A DNA stretch of 50,570 bases. Origin: an uncultured Oscillospiraceae bacterium (GTDB lineage Bacteria; Bacillota; Clostridia; Oscillospirales; Oscillospiraceae). The DNA is taken from positions 1 through 50,570 of the forward strand of contig CAKTOB010000019.1 in NCBI GenBank assembly GCA_934589525.1, read 5' to 3'. Positions 6,650-15,236 of this stretch are shown here, in pieces (position 1 is the first letter of the stretch; the number at the start of each line of letters is the position of its first letter). Under the pieces are notes generated by a model. It saw only the letters and a list, made by a program, of their open reading frames with translations, had not been told where the DNA came from and made no database searches. The translations under genes and the position numbers were made by a program.

Positions 6650-7312
6650 ATGGGGAATCGGGTGTTGATGATCGAGGATGACGGGGCCATTGCGCAGGCG
6701 GTGAAGCTCAATTTAGAGTGCGCGGAGTATCGTGTCACGGTGTTTGACAATGGGCTTACGGCTTTTCATGCCCTGGAGCAGGACCACGGGTATGATTTGG
6801 CGCTGCTGGATATGATGCTGCCGGGGATGGATGGGTTTTCCCTGCTTCCGAAGCTGCAAAGCTATGACATTCCCGTGATCTGCCTCACCGCCATGGGGGA
6901 TGCCCGGCATGAGGTCCAGGGGCTGCGGGGTGGGGCGGAGGATTATATTTCCAAGCCCTTTGACATGCTGGCCCTGATGGTGCGGATGGAAAAGGTGCTG
7001 CGGCGTAGGGGGAAATGGAGCGAAATTTACCATTTTCGGGACCTGACTCTGGATAGCCGCAACCGGCGGCTGACCAGAAACGGGGAGGAAATTTCCCTGC
7101 CGCCCCTGGAGCTGGATGTGCTGACGGTGCTCATGAAGAACAAGAACCGCACGGTCTCCCGGGAGCGGATTTTAAATGAGATTTGGGGACAGGACTACTT
7201 TGGAGACATTCGGACCGTGGACGTGCGGATCGCCAATCTGCGGAAAAAGCTGGGCCTTGCCCAGGAGATCCGGACGGTTTCCAAGGCAGGCTACCGATTG
7301 GAGGAGCGATGA
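6650..7312 (+). CDS. OmpR-family response regulator
   Basis: 220 aa. The receiver domain (1-118) has the acidic pocket E9-D10-D11, phosphoacceptor Asp54 (LALLDMMLPGMDG), Thr in CLTAMGD and Lys in YISKPFD. The C-terminal winged-helix effector domain (~125-220) contains LPPLELDVLTVLMKNKNRTVSRERILNEIWG and TVDVRIANLRKKLG, the DNA-contact helix, ending AGYRLEER. It is phosphorylated by a partner kinase and binds direct repeats ~10-11 bp apart. The stop overlaps the kinase ATG (ATGA). Candidate binding sites are at 6603-6619 and 8673-8700. Confidence 0.96.
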   Translation: MGNRVLMIEDDGAIAQAVKLNLECAEYRVTVFDNGLTAFHALEQDHGYDLALLDMMLPGMDGFSLLPKLQSYDIPVICLTAMGDARHEVQGLRGGAEDYISKPFDMLALMVRMEKVLRRRGKWSEIYHFRDLTLDSRNRRLTRNGEEISLPPLELDVLTVLMKNKNRTVSRERILNEIWGQDYFGDIRTVDVRIANLRKKLGLAQEIRTVSKAGYRLEER

Positions 7313-8700
7313 AACTGAAATTCAAATTGACCCTGCTGTGTGCCCTGCTGCTGTTTCTGGTGGCGGTCAGTCTGACGGGGGCCATGCTGTGGCAGGTACG
7401 GGAGCAGTCCTACGAGCTGCTGACTCAAAGCACGGAAGAAACGCTCCATAGCCTGGTCTCGGGCTTTACCAAGCTTCTCTACAGCGCCCCGGAGGAGGCC
7501 TTGGAAGGCCCCGGGCGAGGGGCCTTTCTAACCTACAGCTTTCGCGCCCAGGGCATTCCCGGCAGCATTCTGGTGGCAGACGGGGCGTGCCTCACCGCCT
7601 CCACCCCCATTGCCCCGGAAGAGGACTGGCCCCAGCGCTGTGGCCGGGGGCTGCGGGTATCCTCCGAGGGAAGAAACTATCTGGTTCTGGGCCAAAGCAC
7701 CACGGTTCTGGACATTCCATGCCAGGTCTATCTGGTGGCAGACGCAAGCCATATCCAGCGGCAGCTCTGGCAGCTCAGCGGCCGCTATGCCCTGCTGGCC
7801 CTGGCCGTGGGCTTCCTGGGGCTGGGGGCGGTATACTGTCTGGTTTCCCGCACCCTGCGGCCGTTGGCAGAGCTTTCCCAGGCCGCGGAGCGGATCGCCG
7901 CCGGGAATTACAGCCAGCGGGTGCCCCAGAATGCCGCCGACGAGGTGGGCCTTCTGGCCGGAAGCTTTAACCGCATGGCCCAGGCGGTGGAAACCCATGT
8001 GGATACCCTTCAGGAGCAGAACGCACGACAGACCCTGTTCCTCCGGGCCGTGACCCACGAGCTGAAAACGCCTCTGACATCCTTGCTTTTAAATGTCAAC
8101 ACCCTACAGACCTTGTATCTGCCCCAGGAGCAGCAGGAAACGCTCCTGGAGAGCATGGACACCCAGCTGCACTGGCTGGAAACCATGGTGAGGAAGCTTC
8201 TGACCCTGCTGTCTATGAAAAACAAGGTCCAGCCTGTACCCACCGACATTCCGGCCCTCCTGGCCCAGGCCCGGGAGCTGACCCGGCCCATTTGTCAAAA
8301 ATACGGTGTTACCCTGTATACGGACTGCCGGATTTCCACACTGGTTGTGGACGGGGACCTGATTTGCAGCGCCCTGGTGAATCTGATTGAAAACAGCGCC
8401 AAGGCCTCCTTCCCCGGCGGGGCGATTTGGCTTCGGGCAGGGGAAACCGGCTTTACCGTGGAAGACCGGGGTCGGGGCATCCCGCCCCAGGACCTGCACC
8501 GGGTCACCGACCCCTTCTACATGGGCGACCCCTCCCGCAGCAAATCCACCGGCGGCTTCGGCTTGGGCCTGGCCCTGGTCCGGGAAGTGGCCCTGGCCCA
8601 CGGGGGCACACTGGACTTAGAAAGCACCGAAGGCATCGGCACCACCGCCCGCATCCTTTTGCAGGACCGCAACGGTAATCAAACGGTAATGGGGCGGTAA
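7309..8700 (+). CDS. Membrane sensor histidine kinase
   Basis: 463 aa. TM1 (LLCALLLFLVAVSLTGAML), an extracytoplasmic sensor region of ~130 residues, TM2 (YALLALAVGFLGLGAVYCLV), then HAMP (LRPLAELSQAAERIAAGNYSQRV), HisKA with H250 in THELKTPLTSLL, and HATPase with N-box NLIENSAKA, G1 DRGRGIP and G2 GFGLGLAL. It autophosphorylates and passes phosphate to the adjacent regulator. The signal is unknown; two lipoprotein genes directly downstream are candidate targets or cell-surface partners. The last codons contain three CGGTAA repeats that belong to the next promoter. Confidence 0.95.
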   Translation: MKLKFKLTLLCALLLFLVAVSLTGAMLWQVREQSYELLTQSTEETLHSLVSGFTKLLYSAPEEALEGPGRGAFLTYSFRAQGIPGSILVADGACLTASTPIAPEEDWPQRCGRGLRVSSEGRNYLVLGQSTTVLDIPCQVYLVADASHIQRQLWQLSGRYALLALAVGFLGLGAVYCLVSRTLRPLAELSQAAERIAAGNYSQRVPQNAADEVGLLAGSFNRMAQAVETHVDTLQEQNARQTLFLRAVTHELKTPLTSLLLNVNTLQTLYLPQEQQETLLESMDTQLHWLETMVRKLLTLLSMKNKVQPVPTDIPALLAQARELTRPICQKYGVTLYTDCRISTLVVDGDLICSALVNLIENSAKASFPGGAIWLRAGETGFTVEDRGRGIPPQDLHRVTDPFYMGDPSRSKSTGGFGLGLALVREVALAHGGTLDLESTEGIGTTARILLQDRNGNQTVMGR

Positions 8701-8741
8701 CCTCTTTTTCCTGCGAGTATGATATTCTGGGATCATCCCAG
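8673..8741 (+). promoter_or_regulatory. Three 11-bp-spaced direct repeats plus promoter before the lipoprotein genes
   Basis: CGGTAA occurs at 8673-8678, 8684-8689 and 8695-8700, exactly 11 bp apart. The last copy covers the -35 position of a promoter with TATGAT at 8719-8724. A 15-bp palindrome (CTGGGATCATCCCAG, 8727-8741) sits at the start-site region. Spacing is that of OmpR/PhoB-type tandem boxes. Confidence 0.55.
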
Positions 8742-8767
8742 CAGGGACGGGGATGAATCCGGAGAAG

Positions 8768-9035
8768 CGCCCCCCCCTTGCCTCTCCCTCTGGGAGAGGT
8801 GGCCGAGCGCAGCTCGGACGGAGAGGGCCAACGTTGAGGACACCAATGAACGTTTTACCATTCCAAAAACGCTGCAAGACCCTCTCAGTCACCTGCGGTG
8901 ACAGCTCTCCCAGAGGGAGAGCCAAGGGGCCTTCCCTCTGCGCCTATTGTTCCTACAATGCAGAACGCCGTACCGCGCCTCATCCACCGCCTGCGGGCGG
9001 TCCCCCTTCCCCGGTGGGGAAGGTCCTAAGGAAAA
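8768..9035. repeat. Intergenic composite repeat, copy 1
   Basis: Non-coding. Contains the palindromic block CCTTGCCTCTCCCTCTGGG ... GGGAGAGCCAAGG (about 8777-8933, with the arms inverted) and then module C (CTCTGCGCCTATTGTTCCTACAATG ... to about 9033). The same sequence precedes the second lipoprotein gene (10498-10735), and module C recurs at 16530-16625. Confidence 0.8.
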
Positions 9036-9056
9036 AATTTGAAAGGAAGTGTCACC

Positions 9057-10448
9057 ATGAAAAAGAGAATATCCAGTCTTTGCGCCGTCGGTCTGACCCT
9101 GGCGCTGCTGCCCGGCTGCGGGAGCAGCAAGGAACCTCCCACGCCTACCAGCGTGAACCAGGCCATGCTGATCGAAAAAAGTGCCCAGGAGCAGACCGAA
9201 TACCAATTTCCCGAAACCTTCACCGGCCACTGGGTCAGCCAGGAGGGGCGGCTCACCATCGATGCCCAGGCCCAGGTGGTGGCAGAGCAGGGTACCGCCC
9301 TCCCCACCGCCACCGTGACCCCCAGGGAGTTTACCCAGGAGGATGTGGACAACCTGTTGAAGGTGTTTTTGAAGGGGGAACCGCTTTACAGCCATACACC
9401 GACCAAGCAAGAGCTGCGGGACTGGTTGGATTACATCAACTCCCCGGAATGGCAATCAGACCCCGATAGCCCGGAACGCTCCCCGGAGCAGTTGGCCCAA
9501 CGCCGCAAGGAATTGAACGACTATTACACTGCGGAAATTGAAAAAGCCCCGGAGGAAAAGCTTATTGTCCACGGCTTTTACGACTCTGATGACCCCACCC
9601 ACATTAGCGGACAGGCTACGGTAAACGGTGAAGAATATGATGTAGACATTCGGAATACCTCCGAATATTTCACCCCTGACGCATTCATCACCATGAAAAA
9701 GTTCAAATACGGTAGTGAAAACGAAAATTGGGGTGATTGCTCCAAAGAAGAAGCCATCGAAAAGGCAGAACGGCTCATGGCGGCCCTTGGCTTTGACCAC
9801 ATGGCCCTGGATGCTGTTTATCAGAACACCGACGACAGCCGCAAGGGCACATGGTCCCTCTTTTATGTTCCAACGGTCAATGGCTTTCCTGTCTCCGGAG
9901 TCTGCGAGCAGCATCAGGATTCCACCGGTGTGACCAACTGCCAATACTGGACCTACCGTTGTTCCGAATCGGGCAACGCAGATTCTGTGCACTGGCCATT
10001 GGAGTTCATTTGGATGTGTGTAGGCAAAGACGGTATCTTGTCCTTTGAATGGTCTGCCCCCTCCACCGAACCCATCCTCCGGGAATCCGCTACAGCCCTT
10101 CTTCCCTTTGAAGACATTGCTTCCATTGCAAATACCATGCTTCCCCTGGTGGTTACGGGTCCGAAGAGCGGCTTCAGCCTTACCGAAACAGACGCAAACA
10201 GCGGCAAAGAGACCCGCATGGACGTGGACATCACCAAGGTCTCCCTGTCCCTGATGCGCATTCGGGACAAAGGCTCCATGCAGGGAACCATCGTCCCCGT
10301 CTGGGATTTCTGGGGAACCAGCGATTGGTATGACGTAGCCCCCAACAAATGGGGCTACAACGAAAAGGGCACGAATTACACCACCCAGCCCATGCTGACC
10401 CTGAACGCCATTGACGGAAACGTGGTCAGCCGGGAGCTTGGGTATTGA
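9057..10448 (+). CDS. Lipoprotein, first of two mosaic paralogues
   Basis: 463 aa from the ATG at 9057, with GAAAGGAAG upstream. Signal peptide KKRISSLCAVGLTLALLPGC, with the lipobox ending in LPGC, predicts lipidation of Cys19-20 and membrane anchoring on the outside. The remainder is a predicted extracellular domain with a PepSY-like middle (SKEEAIEKAERLMAALGF) and a conserved end (VSLSLMRIRDKGSMQG ... VPVWDFWG ... NAIDGNVV). The first ~112 and last ~78 residues nearly match the next gene, while the centre differs. It resembles uncharacterised Firmicutes lipoproteins (DUF6034-like from memory, not verified). Located downstream of the two-component system. Confidence 0.85.
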   Translation: MKKRISSLCAVGLTLALLPGCGSSKEPPTPTSVNQAMLIEKSAQEQTEYQFPETFTGHWVSQEGRLTIDAQAQVVAEQGTALPTATVTPREFTQEDVDNLLKVFLKGEPLYSHTPTKQELRDWLDYINSPEWQSDPDSPERSPEQLAQRRKELNDYYTAEIEKAPEEKLIVHGFYDSDDPTHISGQATVNGEEYDVDIRNTSEYFTPDAFITMKKFKYGSENENWGDCSKEEAIEKAERLMAALGFDHMALDAVYQNTDDSRKGTWSLFYVPTVNGFPVSGVCEQHQDSTGVTNCQYWTYRCSESGNADSVHWPLEFIWMCVGKDGILSFEWSAPSTEPILRESATALLPFEDIASIANTMLPLVVTGPKSGFSLTETDANSGKETRMDVDITKVSLSLMRIRDKGSMQGTIVPVWDFWGTSDWYDVAPNKWGYNEKGTNYTTQPMLTLNAIDGNVVSRELGY

Positions 10449-10451
10449 CCG

Positions 10452-10740
10452 ATGGGGGTATCATTCAACCACACAGGTTGTATTCGTTGCGCACACCACC
10501 CCTTGCCTCTCCCTCTGGGAGAGGTGGCCGAGCGCAGCGAGGACGGAGAGGGTCAACGTTGATGATACCAATAACGCTGCAAGACCCTCTCAGTCACCTG
10601 CGGTGACAGCTCTCCCAGAGGGAGAGCCAAGGGGCCTTCCCTCTGCGCCTATTGTTCCTACAATGCGGAACGCCGTACCGCGCCTCATCCACCGCCTGCG
10701 GGCGGTCCCCCTTCCCCGGTGGGGAAGGTCCTAAGGAAAA
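10452..10740. repeat. Intergenic composite repeat, copy 2
   Basis: Starts with module B (ATCATTCAACC-ACACAGG-TTGTATTCG, about 10458-10488), then repeats the palindromic block and module C seen at 8768-9035 almost base for base. No gene. The shared upstream sequence shows that repeat and lipoprotein gene were duplicated together. Confidence 0.8.
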
Positions 10741-10761
10741 AAATTGAAAGGAAGTGTCACC

Positions 10762-12150
10762 ATGAAAAAGAGAATTACCAGTCTTTTCGCCATCGGTCTG
10801 GCCCTGGCGTTGCTGCCCGGCTGCGGGAGCAGCCAGGAACCTCCCACGCCTACCAGTGTGAACCAGGCCATGCTGATTGAAAAGAGCGCCCAGGAGCAGA
10901 CCGAATACCTGCTTCCCGAAACCTTCACCGGCCACTGGGTCAGCCAGGAGGGGCGGCTGACCATCGATGCCCAGGCCCAGGTGGTGGCGGAGCAGGGTAC
11001 CGCCCTCCCCACCGCCACCGTGACCCCCAGGGAGTTTACCCAGGAGGATGTGGACAACCTGTTGAAGGTGTTTTTGAAGGGGGAACCGCTTTACGCTTTC
11101 TGTACCACCAAGGCGGGCTGGCAAAAGTCCATTGATTATGTAAAATCCGACAAATGGCACACAGACCCGGACAAGCCGGAGCTGACTCCGGAGGAAAAGG
11201 AGGCCCGCCGTCAGGAAATCATTGAGGACTATACCAAGCGAATGGAAACGGCCCCGGAAGAAGCCCCCATTGTCCACGGCTTTTCTGATTCCGATGACCC
11301 CAAGGGAGTCAGCGGCCACGCCGTTGTGGATGGGGTAGAGTATGATGTAGTCATCCTAAACAACCTGGGCGGATTTCCAACCGAGGCCCAAATCATCCGA
11401 GATGACTTTAAGTATTTTAAAAAACAGGATTGGGGCGGTATTTCGAAGGAAGAGGCCATTGCCCAGGGAGAGGCCCTGATGGAGGAACTGGGTTACAATA
11501 CCACCATGGTTCTTGGGGACGTGCAGCAGCGGCACACCGGTGACTGGCAGCTGGTTTATGTACCCACGGTAAACGGCATCCCCATTCCCTGTATCCGCAC
11601 AGACCGTATGGAAACCAACGACGGCGTACAATATCACTCCTTCTCCTATATGAGTTACCACAGCTCGGAAGAAACCAATCCCGACCCCATTTCCTGGGCC
11701 ATGGAGAGCATCTGCATCCGCGTGGGCGGGGACGGCATTCTGTCCTTTTCCTGGGAATGCCCCAGTACGGAAGCCCTGATCCAGGAAACCCAGACGGCCC
11801 TGATGCCCTTTGAGGAAATTGCCTCCATTGCAAATACCATGCTGCCGGTGGTGATCATCGGGCCGTCAGAGGTGCGGAGTTTGGTAGAAATAGACCGGAT
11901 CAACGGTGATGAGACCCGCATGGATGTGGACATCACCAAAGTCTCCCTGTCTCTGATGCGCATTCGGGACAAAGGCTCCATGCAGGGGACCATCGTCCCC
12001 GTCTGGGATTTCTGGGGAACCAGCGATTGGTATGACGTTGCCCCCACCAAATGGGGCTACAACGAAAAAGGCATGAGCTACACCACCCAGCCCATGCTGA
12101 CCCTGAACGCCATTGACGGAAACGTGGTCAGTCGGCAGTTTGGGTATTGA
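10762..12150 (+). CDS. Lipoprotein, second of two mosaic paralogues
   Basis: 462 aa; ATG at 10762 with the same GAAAGGAAG leader as its paralogue. Signal peptide and lipobox (LALLPGC) are nearly identical, as are residues to ~112 and the C-terminal ~78. The central ~270 residues are only loosely similar to the first gene (different Lys/Glu-rich helix, KEEAIAQGEALMEELGY, SFSYMSYHSSEE). This pattern suggests duplication followed by central divergence or gene conversion of the ends. Predicted extracellular lipoprotein; substrate or partner unknown. Confidence 0.85.
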   Translation: MKKRITSLFAIGLALALLPGCGSSQEPPTPTSVNQAMLIEKSAQEQTEYLLPETFTGHWVSQEGRLTIDAQAQVVAEQGTALPTATVTPREFTQEDVDNLLKVFLKGEPLYAFCTTKAGWQKSIDYVKSDKWHTDPDKPELTPEEKEARRQEIIEDYTKRMETAPEEAPIVHGFSDSDDPKGVSGHAVVDGVEYDVVILNNLGGFPTEAQIIRDDFKYFKKQDWGGISKEEAIAQGEALMEELGYNTTMVLGDVQQRHTGDWQLVYVPTVNGIPIPCIRTDRMETNDGVQYHSFSYMSYHSSEETNPDPISWAMESICIRVGGDGILSFSWECPSTEALIQETQTALMPFEEIASIANTMLPVVIIGPSEVRSLVEIDRINGDETRMDVDITKVSLSLMRIRDKGSMQGTIVPVWDFWGTSDWYDVAPTKWGYNEKGMSYTTQPMLTLNAIDGNVVSRQFGY

Positions 12151-12186
12151 GCCACCCAATGCGGCTGCATCATTGGCGTATTTTTT

Positions 12187-12221
12187 CCAAAAAACGGCAC
12201 TCCGGTTTTTTCGGAGTGCCG
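12187..12221 (-). terminator. Terminator between convergent lipoprotein and MATE genes
   Basis: Stem CGGCACTCCG (12195-12204) / CGGAGTGCCG (12212-12221). On the minus strand it is followed by TTTTTT, ending the MATE operon; it can also serve the plus-strand gene. Confidence 0.85.
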
Positions 12222-12227
12222 TAATCT

Positions 12228-13550
12228 TTACTTTTTCCAGGGGCCGCCCCTGTAGAACGCCACGGAGAACACCATAGCGATGGTCCAGCCGATGGGCCAG
12301 GCGGTCCAGATGCCCAGGGGGCCGAAGGGGCCGGAGAGGACCTTGGCCAGGACCACCCGGAGGATCAGGTCCAGGAAGGTGGCGGTCATGAACTGGCGCA
12401 TGAGCCCTGCGCCCCGGAGGATGCCGTCAGAGACCAGCTTGGCCGAGACCACCACATAGAAGGGGGCCAGCACCCGCAGGAACTGCAGCCCTACCTGCAT
12501 GGCCCTGCCCGTGGGATTGTCCAGGAAGATGTAGAGCAGCTGCTTCCCGGCGAAAACATACAGCAGGGTCAGGGGGATGCTCAGCATCCACACCAGCTTC
12601 AGCCCCGCACGGAAGCCCTGACGGATACGCTCCGGCTTTTCCGCGCCCATATTCTGGGCGGTGTAGTTGGAAATGCCGTTGCCCAGGGTGGTAAAGGAGG
12701 TGATGACCAGGTTGTTGAGCTTCACCGAGGCGGAATAGCCCGCAATGACGCTGGAGCCGAAGGAATTGATGACGCCCTGGATGATGATATTGCCCACGGA
12801 AATAAAGCTCTGCTGCAAAATGCTGGGAATTGCCACTATGGCGATCTTCTTCAGCAGGATCAGGGAAAAGAGCTTCGGCTTTTCCCGGGTCTCAATGGCC
12901 CGGAACCGGCGGAACACCACCGCCACCGCCAGAACGCAGCTGACACCCTGACACAGGAAGGTGGCCCAGGCCACACCGGCCACGCCCATCTTAAAGGCGG
13001 TAACAAAGAGGATGTCCACGGCGATATTGGAAATAGAGGAGACCGCCAGGAAATAGAAGGGGGTCTTGGAATCCCCCAGGGCAGAAAAAATACCGGTGGC
13101 CACATTGTAATAGAACACAAAGGGCAGGCCCAGAATGTAAATATCCATATACAGCCGGGAGTCTGCCAGAATGTCCTCCGGGGTGTGGATCAGGTGCAAT
13201 AGGTCCGTGCAGAACAGGGTGCCGAAGATCATCAGCAGGACGCAGACCACGCCGCTGGCAACGAGGGTGGTGTAGACGGCGGTTTTCAGCTCCGCCATCC
13301 GCCGGGCGCCGAAGAGCTGGGAGACCACCACGGAGCAGCCAATGTTGCAGCCGAAGGCAAAGGCGATGAAGATCAGGGTGATCTCATAGCTGTTGCCCAC
13401 GGCGGCCAGGGCGTTTTCGCCCACAAATTTTCCGGCCACAAAGCTGTCGGCCAGGTTGTAAAGCTGCTGGAAAATAATGCTGCCGAACAGGGGCAGGCAG
13501 AATTTCCACAGCACCGACTCGGGTTTTCCGACGGTCAGATCCTTAGTCAT
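12228..13550 (-). CDS. MATE-family multidrug/Na+ antiporter
   Basis: 440 aa from the ATG at 13550, which overlaps the upstream stop (ATGACTAA). About twelve hydrophobic segments in two homologous halves; N-terminal MTKDLTVGKPESVLWKFCLPLFGSIIFQQLYNLADSFVAGKFVGENALAAVG is the standard MATE opening (NoxM/DinF class), and the second half begins PSILQQSFISVGNIIIQGVINSFG. Exports cationic compounds using an ion gradient. Encoded second in an operon with a cytidylate-kinase-like gene, a pairing seen in other Clostridia whose meaning is unclear. No truncation seen. Confidence 0.95.
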   Translation of the reverse strand: MTKDLTVGKPESVLWKFCLPLFGSIIFQQLYNLADSFVAGKFVGENALAAVGNSYEITLIFIAFAFGCNIGCSVVVSQLFGARRMAELKTAVYTTLVASGVVCVLLMIFGTLFCTDLLHLIHTPEDILADSRLYMDIYILGLPFVFYYNVATGIFSALGDSKTPFYFLAVSSISNIAVDILFVTAFKMGVAGVAWATFLCQGVSCVLAVAVVFRRFRAIETREKPKLFSLILLKKIAIVAIPSILQQSFISVGNIIIQGVINSFGSSVIAGYSASVKLNNLVITSFTTLGNGISNYTAQNMGAEKPERIRQGFRAGLKLVWMLSIPLTLLYVFAGKQLLYIFLDNPTGRAMQVGLQFLRVLAPFYVVVSAKLVSDGILRGAGLMRQFMTATFLDLILRVVLAKVLSGPFGPLGIWTAWPIGWTIAMVFSVAFYRGGPWKK

Positions 13551-14172
13551 GACTCTTGACCCCCAGCTTCTTTTCCAGCAGATAAACAATGGCATCGGCA
13601 CAGCCCTGGGTGCCCAGGGTGCTGGTGGAGAGCATGGCATCGTAGCTTTCGGGCTTGCCCCACTCGGTCATGGCATAGAAGTTAAAATACCGGCGGCGCA
13701 TCCGGTTCACCTTTTCCATCCGCTCCCGGGCGGCTTTCTCCCCCAGGCCGTTCCGGGAGCCGATGCGGGCCACGCAGTCGGCTTCATTGCCATAGAGGAA
13801 GATGGAGAGCACATTGGGCTTTTTGTCCAGAATGGCAGAGGCGCACCGGCCGATGATGACAGAGGACTCCCGGTCCGCAATGGATAGAATGGTCTGCTTC
13901 TGGGCATTGTAGGCCTGGTCCCCGGCAAAGTAGAACATGCCGGACATATCCGCCGTATCCGCAAACCAGTTTCCGCTGACCGGCAGAAGGAGGTCCTTCA
14001 TGGTTTCGTCGTGGCGCTCCAGATACCCGGCGCTCATGCCGCTTTTTCTGGCGGCCTCCTGGATCAGCAGCTTGTCGTAGCAGGTGACGCCCAGTTTCTT
14101 TGCCACCAGCTCCCCTACTTCCCGGCCGCCGCTGCCGTATTCCCGGCCAATACAAATGGTATACTTTTCCAT
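13543..14172 (-). CDS. Cytidylate-kinase-like family protein
   Basis: 209 aa from the ATG at 14172 with AAGGTGA upstream. Opens TICIGREYGSGGREVGELVAKKLG; the loop GREYGSGGREVG is a modified P-loop typical of the AAK6/cytidylate kinase-like family (no GKS/T). Later blocks are YDKLLIQEAARKSGM, SVIIGRCASAILD, FLYGNEADCVARI and NRMRRRYFNFYAMTEWGKPESYDAMLSTSTLG. It likely phosphorylates a small molecule rather than CMP, since Clostridia usually have a separate cmk. First gene of the operon; promoter overlaps head-on with that of the LysR gene. Confidence 0.88.
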   Translation of the reverse strand: MEKYTICIGREYGSGGREVGELVAKKLGVTCYDKLLIQEAARKSGMSAGYLERHDETMKDLLLPVSGNWFADTADMSGMFYFAGDQAYNAQKQTILSIADRESSVIIGRCASAILDKKPNVLSIFLYGNEADCVARIGSRNGLGEKAARERMEKVNRMRRRYFNFYAMTEWGKPESYDAMLSTSTLGTQGCADAIVYLLEKKLGVKSHD

Positions 14173-14204
14173 ATCGTTCACCTTTCTATGGCTTTTGAAG
14201 CCCG

Positions 14205-14254
14205 TTGACTTTCTCATATGGCTATAGTATAATCCTGCCTGTAAGATATGTAAA
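14205..14254. promoter_or_regulatory. Divergent promoters with overlapping -10 boxes
   Basis: Plus strand: TTGACT (14205-14210), 17-nt spacer, TATAAT (14228-14233) for the LysR gene. Minus strand: TTTACA (14254-14249), 17-nt spacer, TATACT (14231-14226) for the kinase/MATE operon. The two -10 boxes share four bases, so the promoters should exclude each other. Confidence 0.65.
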
Positions 14255-14301
14255 ATAGATATTCAGTATATCCGCTATCAGTTTTATTTATGGAGTTGCC
14301 T

Positions 14302-15192
14302 ATGACCGGTTCGTTGGATCGTTACTATGTTTTTTACCAGGTGGCCCGGTGCAGAAACATCACCCAGGCCGCCGCGGCCCTTTACAGCAGCCAGCCCAAT
14401 GTGACCCACGCCGTCAAGGAGCTGGAACGGCAGCTGGGCTGCACTCTTTTTGTCAGAACCAACAAGGGCGTGCAGCTGACCCCCGAGGGGGCGCTATTGT
14501 ATGCCCATGTGCTCCCCGCCGTGGAGCATCTGCACCGGGCGGAGGAGGAGCTGAAGCTGCAAACCCAGCTGCGCATGGGCAGCATTTCCATCGGGGCCAG
14601 TGAGGTGGCCCTGCGGTGTCTGCTGCTGCCGATTTTGCGGCAGTTCCGGCTGGAATACCCGGACATTCAGGTGCGGGTCAGCAATTTTTCCACCCCCCAG
14701 GCCGTCAGCGCCCTGGAAGACGGTCTGGTGGATCTGGCGGTGGTCACCACCCCGGTGGAGCCCGGGAAGGGCATCCGCCAGACTCAGCTCCGCAAAATCC
14801 GGGAGACCGCCGTCTGCAGCCCCGGCCTGGGGCTCTTCCCTGCCAGACCCATCACCCCGGAGGAGCTTGCCCAGTATCCCCTCATCAGCCTGGGCCGGAA
14901 CACCATGACCTACCGGCTCTATGAGCGGTGGTTCCTGGACAACGGTCTGCCCTTCCGGCCGGACATTGAGGCCGCCACCGCAGACCAGATCCTGCCCCTG
15001 GTGCAAAACGATTTGGGCATCGGCTTTGTGCCGGAGGACTTCCTCACCGCCGACCCCCAGGGCATCCGCCCCATCCCCCTGACGGTCCCCCTGCCGGAGC
15101 GGCGCATCTGCCTGCTCCAGAAGCAGGACCGCCTCCCCGGTCCCGCCGCCCGGAAATTTGCCGCCCTGCTTGAAAGCCTCGGCACCGCCTGA
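14302..15192 (+). CDS. LysR-family transcriptional regulator
   Basis: 296 aa from the ATG at 14302 (GGAG 6 nt upstream; an ATG at 14290 has no site). Winged helix-turn-helix at residues 3-62 (YYVFYQVARCRNITQAAAALYSSQPNVTHAVKELERQLGCTLFVRTNKGVQLTPEG) followed by the periplasmic-binding-like effector domain (GSISIGASEVALRCLLLP ... LEDGLVDLAVVTTPV ... NDLGIGFVPEDF). Probably controls the divergently transcribed cytidylate-kinase-like/MATE operon and itself, since the promoters overlap. Inducer unknown. Confidence 0.93.
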   Translation: MTGSLDRYYVFYQVARCRNITQAAAALYSSQPNVTHAVKELERQLGCTLFVRTNKGVQLTPEGALLYAHVLPAVEHLHRAEEELKLQTQLRMGSISIGASEVALRCLLLPILRQFRLEYPDIQVRVSNFSTPQAVSALEDGLVDLAVVTTPVEPGKGIRQTQLRKIRETAVCSPGLGLFPARPITPEELAQYPLISLGRNTMTYRLYERWFLDNGLPFRPDIEAATADQILPLVQNDLGIGFVPEDFLTADPQGIRPIPLTVPLPERRICLLQKQDRLPGPAARKFAALLESLGTA

Positions 15193-15201
15193 TCATTCAA
15201 A

Positions 15202-15236
15202 AGAGCCTGCCGCAAAAAACGGCAGGCTCTTTTTTG
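15202..15236. terminator. Bidirectional terminator between LysR and dehydrogenase genes
   Basis: Stem AGAGCCTGCCG (15202-15212) / CGGCAGGCTCT (15220-15230) with A-run loop and TTTTTTG; serves both convergent genes. Confidence 0.9.

Noticed and set aside
8753..9469. Long plus-strand ORFs across the intergenic repeats near 8.8-9.5 kb
   Set aside because: Translate the palindromic repeat and run out of frame into the lipoprotein gene.
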